Below are positions 34,829 through 44,717 of a DNA stretch of 64,000 nucleotides, in pieces (position 1 is the first letter of the stretch; each line of letters begins with the position of its first letter). The stretch covers positions 186,001 to 250,000 of the forward strand of contig JAKSGN010000033.1 of the NCBI GenBank assembly GCA_024180945.1, given 5' to 3'. The stretch is from Macrophomina tecta (Eukaryota; Ascomycota; Dothideomycetes; Botryosphaeriales; Botryosphaeriaceae). A program made the translations under genes and the position numbers. The notes beneath the pieces are model-generated. The model did no database searches. It saw nothing but the letters and a program-made list of their open reading frames with translations, and was not told the DNA's origin.

Positions 34829-37800
34829 CTCACAAAGCACCAACAAACCCGCACAACCTCTCCACCAACACCTCCGCCCTCTGCCTCTCCACAATATCCC
34901 CACAAAAATGCAGCGCAACCTTCACCCCTTCCTTCCCGCCTTCTTTCACCGGGTCGTCTTAACCGCCACATCGGCCAAATCCCACGGCTCACCCATCCAC
35001 CCAACGCCGTCACACACCACTCCACTTCCCTCCTCACCAAAAGCCATCTCCTTCACCACCCCCGCACCCTCACCAAACATCTCCACGCCCTGCAACTCCA
35101 TATGCGCAGCCGTCGAACTAAATCTCTTGACTCCGCGCCCAAACTCCAGATCCTCAAACCTCACGCCCTGGAACGGCACGGCGTCCCAGGCCTGCTTGGC
35201 GACGGCGTCCAGCAGCAGGTTGGAATCCGTACTTGGCAGCAGGATCCCCCTCTCCACAACGACCGACGCGACGTTCAAACACGGCCCGACAACCTCCTCA
35301 ACGCCATCGAGCGCGACGGCACGGTTGGCGAGAGTTTCGCCGAAGACGACTGCTGCCGCATCATCACCCACTCAATCCCTTCCTTCAGCCCCCTCGACCA
35401 ACAACGACTCCAAAGTCGCGGCCCACGCGGCCTTCAAGACAGTAGGGAAGGCGTGACGGTTGAGCTGCTTAGTGTTGGTATTGCTGAAGCCACTGCTGAC
35501 CGGAGGCGCGGGTACAAAGCGTGTGATGGCTGAGGAGAGCGGGTGGTGGTGCTCGGAACGTCGATGCCGTCGTCGCCTTCGTAGTCGTCACCCAGAGCGA
35601 CGAAAGCAGCCAGAGCCGCTTTGTCAGGCTTCTCGCCCCGAGGAACCACGATCTCGACGCTGAGAGCGGGCACGGATGATGGTAAGTATTCCATCTCGCC
35701 AAGCTCGATTCTCTGCCCACGAAGCTTGATCTGGCCGTCGCAGCGTCCAACGTCCAAAGTTTCCCCGTCAGTACCGTACTTGACCAAATCGCCAGTCCGG
35801 CAGAACCGAGCAGGTGTTCCGGAGAAAGCAGGTCGCCAAGGAAAGGCTGCAGGGAAGGCGCCGCGCGTCTTGCCGGTATCTTGCATGTACTCGCGCGCCA
35901 CAGCCGGACCCTCGACGACCAGCTCACCCACAGCACCAACCGGCACAAGCCTGCTGCCGTCCGTCGGATCAACGATCCACGACCAATTCCCAGGGAAAGG
36001 CCTGCCGATATCGTTGCTGTGGCCGTACAGAGACAGCGGCGCGGTGCCGTAGAGCGTGAAGAGGTTGACGCGGTCGGCCCACACGCAGAGCTGCTCCGGA
36101 CTGGGAATCCTAGAGAAAGATGGCGTGAAGAATGCCCAATTGACCCGGCGCTTGTTCATGGCATGAGCGACTCCGTTCATGCGCTCTTCGTCGGAGAGGA
36201 CGCATACGCAGCCGCCCATGATCAGCGTGACCATGATTTCCATCAGCGAGGCACCGAAGCTGTATGATGCGAACTGAAGGGTTCTGGTTTCTCCATCGAT
36301 AGGCACGTAAGCAGCCGTGCCTCGTGCCGCAGCTGCGAAAGACCTGTGTTCTACTATCACACCCTTTGGTTCTCCAGAACTTCCCGGGGTGAAGATAACA
36401 TACGCGGCGTCTTTGGGGCCAGTGGAGACGACGAGTGAATCTGCAGTGGGCAAACGCTCAGCAAAATCGCGGTCGAGGACGATAAGATCATCGATCACAT
36501 CCAACAAGCGCTGGGAGAAGCTTGTCGAGACGATGGCGACACGAGCATCAACCCTGGCGCACGTCAAACGGATCCTATTCATCGGGTGAGCTGGATCAAG
36601 CATGACAAAAGCGCACCCTGCTCTGAGCACTCCCAGAATTGCCACCTGCGTCTACACCAATTTCTCGAAAAATATCGGCACAACCGAGTCCGACGTGGAG
36701 CCAAGTTGCTTCCGTAGAACCGCGGCAAGGCCGGAAGAGAGGGCATCAAGCTCCCCATAGGTTAACTCGCCACCCCAGGAACAGACGGCAGGAGCTTCAG
36801 GACGAGCAGCAGCCTGCTTTTGTACGAGCGTGTGGATACAAAATTCGTCAAAGCCGGTTGAAGAGCCCCAGCGCTGAATATCCTGCTTGTCTTGGGGACT
36901 GGTGAACTCGATGCTATAGATGAGTATATCCTCCTCATTACAGAGCTGCTGCATGATGTGATCCAGCTGATACAGCATCCGCTGCGCTTGTGCTGGCTCG
37001 ATGATGCGAGGATCAAACAAGGATCGGACAGGGCTTCGTCGATGTTGACGCAACTGACGCTTCGGGCTGTCCGTAGCCTTGCAGTAGAGATATTTTGGAA
37101 GCCCATTTGGCCACCGCATCGGCAGATAGTGGCTCGCCGGCAGTGACGAGTGTCTTGAGATTGGGGGCACTCTCAGGGCTGCCCAAAAGGCCGAGCGAGG
37201 ACCGTGTGAGGACGGCCCAGTTGACTTCAAGGCTGTTAATGCCGTCGACGAGTTTGGTTGCGCGTTCTTCCTCGGACACAATGCATACGTAGCCACCTGC
37301 GAGAAGTACGGTCAATATCTCGATAGACGCCGCGCCGTAGGTATATGACGCGAACTGAAGCGCTCGAGTGTCGGCGTTGATTTGAAACGCAGCAGTGTGG
37401 CCGTGTGCTGAAGATGCGAAGCTGCAATGCTCAACGACACAACGTTTTGGTTCACCCGTACTCCCAGATGTGAACAACGCGTAGGCTGGGCTGTGCGCAT
37501 CGGTGCTGCTCCGCTCCTCAGAATCCTCCAAAACTTGCAGCGTCGACAGGTCAACCGTAATGGCAGATTCCATGAATGCTGAGAGTTTGGGAGCTGCTGT
37601 CGGCGAGACTAGAGTAACCCTGGCGCCGACAGTGTCCGCGATCTTGCGGGGTCGATCTTCTGGCTGATTAGGATTCATCAAGACAAAAGCGTACCCGGCT
37701 TTGAGGATGCCCCGAAGGCCTACCACAGCCCAAACGGACTTTTCAAAACATATTGGAATGAACTTCCATCCTTTTCTTTTTTTTTTTTTTGGACCTTTTT

Positions 37801-38300
37801 CGGCAGTAGGTGTGCCGCACGGTTGGCATATCTATCCACTTTGGCGTAAGTCAAGCTACTGGACATTGTTCCTAGCGCAATGCGGGCCGGATACCTGGAT
37901 ACTTGCTCTTCAAATAGATTGTGGAGACATTTCTCTATGACAGCGGGAACGGTAGAGTTCCACTGACGCAGTGCAGTACGGTCATCCTCACTGAAGAGAT
38001 CCATATCCTGGAGCATCATGGGAGAGTCTGCAACGGAAAGTTGGCGAAGGATATGGTCGAGCTGTCCGAGCATCCGCTCCATCTGGAAAGGGCTCAAAGT
38101 GATAGGACCATGGACTGCCTGCACGTGGATCTTCGTCTCGCTGAAAGTGCATGTGACGGCCAGAGGATAGAGGTGGAAGTTGCCAACGTCGTTCTCATCC
38201 TGCCTTCCGCTCAAGAAATCGAATCTGTCTTCAAACTGTGTATTTCTGTCCTGGTAAATCGGAATCACAACCAGGGCAGTGTACCTGCCTGATAGCGCTG
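34829..38300 (-). pseudogene. Non-ribosomal peptide synthetase relic (C-A / C-A / C fragments)
   Basis: On the minus strand from 38.3 kb down: the end of a condensation domain (MERMLGQLDHIL) and the start of an adenylation domain (NSTVPAVIEKCLHNLF, SSLTYAKVD). Then a T14 run (37777-37790) throws the frame. The A domain continues (SVWAVVGLRG, FTSGSTGEPK core A3, ASYTYGA) to the GYGQPE-type A5 motif near 37070. There the sequence jumps to another C-domain end (MLYQLDHIMQQL) and a second A domain: FTPGSSGEPK, NDIGRPFPGN, FCRTGDLVKY core A7 and GQIKLRGQRIELGEMEY core A8. Frame-broken C-domain pieces follow (VVFGETLANRAV, VVGPCLN), ending near 34829. The first A domain lost A6-A10, its carrier domain and most of the next C domain. 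Not functional. Confidence 0.85.
37777..37790 (-). repeat. T14 (coding-strand A14) run inside the NRPS relic
   Basis: The run adds a lysine stretch and changes frame between the start of the first adenylation domain and its KFIPICFEKSVW segment. Confidence 0.85.
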
Positions 38301-39846
38301 CTAGCTCTGCTTTTCCACGTCATGATCTTCTGAGAAAACAATCTTCGAGGGCACAGGGCAGGGTCTCGCAACCGAGACATAGATACTCATGCACGACAGG
38401 TGTGTCTATTGTTCACACATCCGCCAAACACTAGCTCTTAGTGGCGTAAGGATAAGCTACTAGGAATAGCCGTTAAGAGCACGTCTGTGTATGAAGTTGT
38501 TGGGGGATGATTAGCCACCAGGATAATCACCGCTTTACCCTTTGCCAGTGAACTGGCAGAGAGTTAGCTCAATAGCTTTGCAGCACTGACTGAAACCCAA
38601 CAAAGTCAGACCGTTGTAACAATAGCTATATATTTTAGTAACTAATAAATAGTAGTGTGAATGAGTTGATAAGCAGCTGTGGTACACTGTTTTTGTAAAG
38701 TCGTTGACGGGATATCCGCCTCAGGTTTAGGCTGCCCTCCCGTTCGGGTTAAGCGTCTCGCTTATGTTATCCGGCGCTTATAAAAGCCTCCGGTCTCGCC
38801 CTCCAACCTTTCCCCCCTCTTCTAATTCTTCTCCCATCCGTCTTTCTTCCCTTCTTCCTCCCTGCTCCACCCAATGCCATCCCCGCTGCAAAAAATGTGA
38901 AATATGGGTTTAGACTTAAACACGCGAAATCCTGTCTAGTGTAAATTCTGGACATGATGGATGCTATATGGGAGTGTGGGGGCGGAGATGGGTACCAAGA
39001 CTGGAGAGAAGCGAGTTGGCATTATATAAACAGGATAGCGTGAGCGTGTGGCATAGCTGCAGTGCTAATCCAAGCTGAATGAGGCGCAGAAGTGGGGTTT
39101 CTTGCGAGCAACGAGTCACATGAGTGGAAAACGCCGAAGTGCGCGTTCAAATTCATTGGCTGAGAATTAGAAGAGAGTGACTTCCATTCGTGCTAAACTC
39201 ACTTTCTTCAATGCCGGAGGCGACAAGTCCACTGCATGGCACAAGCTGCTCCAGGAGCTTTCTAGTATCCTGTTGGGATATAACTTAATCAATTCGCACT
39301 GAATGATAGTGCGGCGCCGTGCTTTTTTCGGTCTAACAGTATCCTCGAGCCAGAGGATCACCACTTCCAAGTTGGAGACTTGTTTTTACACTACGGCGCG
39401 TATCCATTCGTCTCTTTCGCCACCGACTCCGGCGTGGTAGAGACGTGAGAAATATCTCGAAAAGCAGTTTCCACTCGACTAGTTAGCGTTCTCCAGGAGC
39501 GCCTCTCCGTGGAAGTCGAGTTCTTGAAATTGCGAGATATTTTGAGTAAGTGCGACTCACCATTTCAACGAAAGCGCAAAATTGACCAGATCAAATGGAA
39601 TTCCAACCGGAGGAGTCGACATATGAGGATCCCCATCCAGACGCTCCAAGGAGAGCTTTCTATCCCAGGAGTGGGTAGTGCAAAGTTCCTTCGGTGGGCG
39701 GGAGAGGCCCTCAGTAGCATATGAAAAATTGCACCCATACCAAGCTTGAGAAGGCATTTGACACTTGGGCGACGTATGTTGATGCTATATTTTTTGAGCG
39801 GCGAAGACTGTGTATTCCATGAGGGTCGGCCGTAGTGTTGCATCAT
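38301..39846. other. Intergenic stretch
   Basis: No gene supported. Pyrimidine-rich and AT-rich segments are present, but no domain is recognised. Confidence 0.5.
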
Positions 39847-40236
39847 CTAGACCCAGACAGTCGCAGGGCATTCATAACAGTCGTATGCACGCCGTTGTTT
39901 GGATCCACAATACGCGCCATCTCCACCGCGATTGCCAATGCACTACATATAATGTCAAATCCTCTCCACTAACTGTCACTTGACATGCAGATACTTACTG
40001 AAGTCCCTGGGCAACACTCCGCGTTGGCATAAAACAACCAGGAAGCATATTTGCAACTAGAACCGTTGCATTTCTAGCAAATCAGCGTGTCAGCGTCTTG
40101 TTTATAACAGGTATGATGAGGCAAAGCCACGTACGCCGCACCACTGGTCACCGTTCTTGCAACCCCGGTGTTTGCCTGCAACAACTCCAGCGGAGGCTCC
40201 AAGGACAACGAGAAGGGTGATGATGTTGAGACGCAT
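39847..40236 (-). CDS. Small secreted cysteine-rich protein (effector-like), three exons
   Basis: No long open frame covers this gene; it appears when two introns are removed. Model: complement(join(39847..39942, 39999..40073, 40135..40236)), 90 aa. Exons are 34, 25 and 31 codons plus stop, both introns (61 and 56 nt) are GT..AG with GTACGT and GTAAGT donors, and all are phase 0. The first ~21 residues are a clear signal peptide (MRLNIITLLVVLGASAG start). The mature part has ten cysteines at 26, 33, 36, 41, 54, 55, 60, 71, 81 and 84. This includes a CC pair, a pattern expected of disulfide-rich secreted fungal proteins. I recognise no family. A TATATATA sequence lies about 75 bp upstream. Function unknown; secretion and disulfides are inference. 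Confidence 0.75.
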
Positions 40237-40973
40237 CGTTTCTGTGGAAGTCTCGAGAAATGCCTCGAAGCTTTGACGGTGCTCTGGCTCAACCGCAGGA
40301 GCAACACAATATATATAATCATGTCTCATGTGCGTCATTTCCATCACGATTCCGATTCGTATCGAGCGCAAACCTGTGTTGAGCTGCTAGCATAAACGCT
40401 AACACACGCTGGTGCCGTTGAGGTACGGGGTAAAATAGCACTTACACGGCCTTCAATCACAAGGGTAGGCGGGGCGCCCTGGCTTCCACTCATAACAGAT
40501 TGGTCAAGTGCTACTGCCCGATGCGACCCCAACGGCCTTCGAATGTCTTTCACTTTTCTGCTTGCTAGAATTGCTCAATTTCAGCACGCCTTATGCATCA
40601 CGTTTGGCTGTAGTAGTGGCGCGAAATCTGAACTTGCAATATTTCGCAGAGCCCGTCGACGTTGACTTCAGAACCATTGCTGATCATGGCCTCCCGTCAC
40701 ATCGTAGTCAGTAGGAACTCTGCAGCCCCTGCGAGTGGTATTTATCAATAACATATATATACTGCATTGCGTTAGACTTACCCTGCCTGGTTGGGACGGC
40801 CGATGGCCCGAGATGCTCCCACTATCGCACGGCTGCCGTCGCCTTGAAATGCGCTTCATTGGTGGAATCGAAATCACTTACTTAAAGCCCCTTGACATCC
40901 CGAGGGGTTCGTTGAGTGGTCATTCACCGGCCGTCCCTCCATCCACTTCTTCGATGCCTAGTGCTGCATCTGA
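40237..40973. other. Intergenic stretch
   Basis: No gene supported between the cysteine-rich gene and the 3' end of the helicase fragment. Confidence 0.5.
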
Positions 40974-42056
40974 TCAACCATTTGATTCCGTCTCAACGCC
41001 AAGCTCCATCTCTCGACAAGATGCAAGCAACCTACGCCAAATCTGCTTGCTCGGCGTATCCGACTCCGCACCGCCGCACAGCGTGTCCTTGTGCCCAATA
41101 ATCACCACCCCCGCCTTTGCCCGAGTCATCGTAACGTTCAAGCGGCGCATGTCCGACAAGAAGCCCAGCTGGCCGTGCACGTTACACCTCGTGGTGACGA
41201 ACACAACAACATCTGCCTCTCGGCCCTGGTAGCCGTCGATGCTCGAGATCTCAAGCATACCACTCTTCGGCAGCATCTGCTTCAGCAGCTCTCTCTGTCG
41301 CGAGTACGGTGTCAGGACCGCTACGGTCAGAGACGTGGCGGGGGTTGAGCCAGGCGAGAAGCTCAGCAGGTGGCTGCAGACCTCGCGGCACAATAGTGCC
41401 TGGCCGCGGTTGCTCTTCGACTTCTGGCCGATGTCCTCGGGAGAGGCGCAGGGGATGAGCGCCATGCGCGCCGGGTGGCCAGACGGCAAGGCGGGCCATG
41501 GAAAAGCCGACGCCGGCAGCGGGCGCGCGTCGTCCTGGGCAGCGGTGTGCAGTCGCTCTTGGTAGAACTCCTTGGAGCTGAAGGCGCAGATCTGCCGGTG
41601 CATGCGGTACTGGACGTTGATCATGACTTTCGCCAGACCGGGTGAATCTGCGGCTTCGTACAAGCTCTCGAAGAGCGAGATGTCGAAGTCTGTCACGAGG
41701 GACTGCATCTGCACCGTTGCGCGCAGCTGCACGTGGTCGCCGACGAGGACGGCGTGCTCACAGCCTTTTGCGAGCGGGACGAGCGAGGCTGGTTCGGTCT
41801 GCTGAGATGCTTCGTCGACGAGGACCGTGTCGAAGCTCTCGCCTCGGAGGAGGCCCAAGCCCGCACCGATGCAGGTGGTGAAAATCAGCCGAGCTTCTTT
41901 GATGCGTTTGGCTGCCTTCTTGCGGGCGTCGAAGTGCTCGTTGATGTCCTTGCCCATCATTGCGTCGCACGTGTACGGCCGCAGCTCCTCCGCAGACATC
42001 CCAGTAATAAATATATATTTATTATTAAGGGCATATTTATTGTTAAGCTTTTCCAT
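40974..42056 (-). pseudogene. C-terminal half of the SF1 helicase, cut off by a hAT insertion
   Basis: This continues the helicase whose N-terminal half lies at 44.7-46.2 kb. Host sequence runs from 41992 down to 40974. Motifs are in order for a UPF1-like superfamily 1 helicase: VLVDEASQQTEP (motif II, DEAS form), LVGDHVQL (motif III), VQYRMHRQI (motif IV region), SSIDGYQGREADVVVF (motif V) and MTRAKAG (motif VI). The frame is open back through the transposon end to an ATG at 42056, so the element could supply a start for a 360-aa orphan fragment, but that fragment lacks the ATP-binding Walker A. In the uninterrupted gene this part contributes 337 codons including the stop. Confidence 0.88.
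41985..41992. repeat. 8-bp target-site duplication, left copy
   Basis: CTCCTCCG, identical to 44718-44725, immediately flanks the hAT terminus. Confidence 0.93.
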
Positions 42057-44717
42057 AAGGATAATAATATAGACGCTGCCAATAAATATATATTGTTAAC
42101 TATTAATAATATAGGCCCACTATTTTCCAGCGCCAATTCCCCCAGAGTGTTTCAGATTAAATTGCAGTCTTGTACGCATATTACTGCTTATCAGGCCTCT
42201 AGATAGGAGGTGAACTCCAATGTTTGTAACTCCTAGCAACCGAAACTGCTGCCTCGCCATACCCGTCACGTTGCAAGTACGCAGTTCGTAATACATCAGC
42301 GACATATCTCTACACACGACAATGGACGTCAACATATCCTCACTGCCCCAATCCAATGCCCCGTCAAGTTCTTCCTCCGTGGTACCCTCTGACAGTGCCT
42401 CACAAGTTGCCAGCACACTGTCAGAACCCGAGGCATCGTCAGCTCAGCATACGGTCAAGAGACGGAAACTGAGAGCCACATCAACATGGGATCACTTTCG
42501 AGAAGCTCAAGGCGACGAGCCACGTACTATGAGCGGGAAATTACTTCACTACTGCACGCGTTGTCGCAATCCATCCTGGTCAACCCACATATCTGGCAAC
42601 GCCCGCTATCATCTCGAGAAGGCTCATCACATACTTGTTCGAGAGGATTCAAAATCTCAAAACAGGCGCCAACTAGCCATCGAAAATGCCTTCGCAAGAA
42701 CAACCGGCAAGCGGCTGCAGCAAGTCAGGGAGAATGAGATGAACACTCTACGGGGTGTAATCAATGTCGATGCCTTTCGAGAGGCACAGATGTTGCTATC
42801 CGCACATAAACATTTACCGCTCAACTTCGTAACCTGGCCGGAATACCAGGCACTTCTGGCCGCGATAAACCCTGCCGTTGAAGAGTTCCTAACTGATTCC
42901 GGTAGCACAGTTGCGGCGGACTTGGATAGGGCCTACGATGCGCATCAACAATCCGTAAAGGAATGGCTAGAACGTGCCCGGAGCCTCGTACACATTGCTA
43001 TGGACGTATGGTCTTCTCCTCAGCGGAAGGCCTATATCGCTGTTCACGCCAAATGGGTTGACGAGGCCTACAAACCTCGGAAAGCATTGCTAGGGCTACC
43101 AAACCTCCGCCGCTCTCACGCCGGCACGGCTATGGCACCTCACTTGATGACGATTATCCGACAGTACCACTTAGCGCCCCGAATCGGCTACTTCACTGGG
43201 GACAATGACGCAAAGAATGACACCTGTCTCCGCCAACTTGCTGTTGAGCTGTCGCAAGAGTACGGCCTTACACTTGACCCAGTGTCCTCTCGAACGCGGT
43301 GTGCCGGCCACATCATTAACTTGTCCCTTCAAGCCTTTCTCTTTGCAACTAGTGAGGACGCTCTGCAGGCCGCAATTGCGCAGGCGCAACACGAGGTAAA
43401 TGATGTAACAGTTGCGGACGCGTTACACGACCAAATTCAGTCGAACACTTGTCACAAGAGTCACGACAGGCGCAAGAAACGCCATGACACTGCCGGCTGG
43501 CGGAGCATCGGCCCAATGGGTAAACTCCACAACATTGCGGTGTTCATCCGTAATTCCACAGTGCGCAACGATGCATGGGATGACATTGCAGAAAAGGCGC
43601 TTGGAATTGACAATATCACCCGTTGGAACTCATGGTTCAAGTTGCTTGATGCGGCTATCAGCCAAGAGGGTCCATTGTCAATATTCCTCAACCAATACCA
43701 CAACGAGCTGGAAGACGACATCCTCACACATGATGATTGGCAAGTACTCAAAATGACTCACGAGTTCTTGCAGCCGTTTTACCAAGCGACCTTGGAGCAG
43801 CAAATGGAGTGGGCATCAATAGATCAGGTGCTAGAGAATATGGATATCCTTTTCATGCAGTTTGAGAATGCCAAGGTAAGCCATGGACGGCTCGATCGAT
43901 TACCAGACCTGGACTGATGTTAAAGCAGGGCAAATACGCCAGCAACGCGCGTATGGTTCATTCCATTCACATGGGTTGGTGGGTTCTCTCGAAGTATTAT
44001 GAAGAGAGTGACAGAAACCCAATATATGCCACGGCATTATTGCTCCATCCAGAAAAGCGCCGGAGGTACCTTGACCGCCACTGGGCAGAGGAATGGAGGC
44101 AGACCGCTATTGCTGGTGCACGGCAGCATTGGGCGAAGTACAAGGACCGGCCACTCCCGTCGGAGTCCGCGGCTCGGCTGAACGACGAACGACGGGAAGT
44201 AACACCGTACGAGCGTATCAAGCAGTCAATGAGTGTCTTGGATGAACCCGGAGATGAGGATGAATTCGAAAAATTCGTCAATTCTCCGCCAAGACCTATG
44301 ACGACCAAAACACCGCTTGAATGGTGGTGTCGAGAAGAACAGAGGATTGAGTATCCACGTTTACACCAATTGGCCATTGACATACTAAGTGTGCCGGCGA
44401 TGTCCGACGATCCGGAACGGGTATTCTCTTGCGCAAGGCGGACAATTTCTTGGGACAGGGCACGGCTCTCGCCTGATACTATCGAGAAGCTTCAATGCCT
44501 GAGCAACTGGGTGAAGAATGACTTGGTCCGCAAAGTCTACGTGGCAGTAGATGGTAAGGTCATGGATATTGCTGGCGGCAACGACGACATACATGGCGCT
44601 TCAGTTTTATATTAATAATTATTGATAAGCTTAGCAATCGATAATAATATTAGGATCTGCCAATGAATACATAAGAATATGTCAATATTATGTATTTATT
44701 TATTATTGGGATGTCTG
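41993..44717 (+). mobile_element. hAT-family DNA transposon (2725 bp), apparently autonomous
   Basis: The element has terminal inverted repeats beginning CAGACATCCCA; the first 25 bp of the two ends match at 23 positions. It is flanked by the identical 8-bp duplication CTCCTCCG, the size expected of hAT elements. It carries one transposase gene with its intron. Ends are AT-rich, with similar subterminal segments (GATAATAATAT followed by CTGCCAAT) in direct orientation near 42057-42083 and 44640-44665. The target is an exon of the RdRP-helicase gene, in the opposite orientation. Intact ORF, near-identical ends, a perfect duplication and undamaged flanking frames point to a recent insertion. 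I see no RIP signature. Confidence 0.93.
42322..44615 (+). CDS. hAT transposase with BED zinc finger (two exons)
   Basis: The cut-and-paste transposase of the surrounding element. Model: join(42322..43875, 43929..44615), 746 aa; the 53-nt intron starts GTAAGC, ends GCAG and is phase 0. Residues 57-102 form a BED-type zinc finger (Cys78-x2-Cys81, His97-x4-His102). The middle is the RNase-H-like catalytic region: HIAMDVWSSP carries the likely first Asp, followed by GYFTGDNDAKNDT and RCAGHIINLSLQAF. The C-terminus has the hAT dimerisation domain (about 648-714: LEWWCREEQ, LAIDILSVPAMSDDPERVFSCA). No stops or frameshifts are visible, so it is probably active. The BED finger should recognise the element ends. 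Confidence 0.93.
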
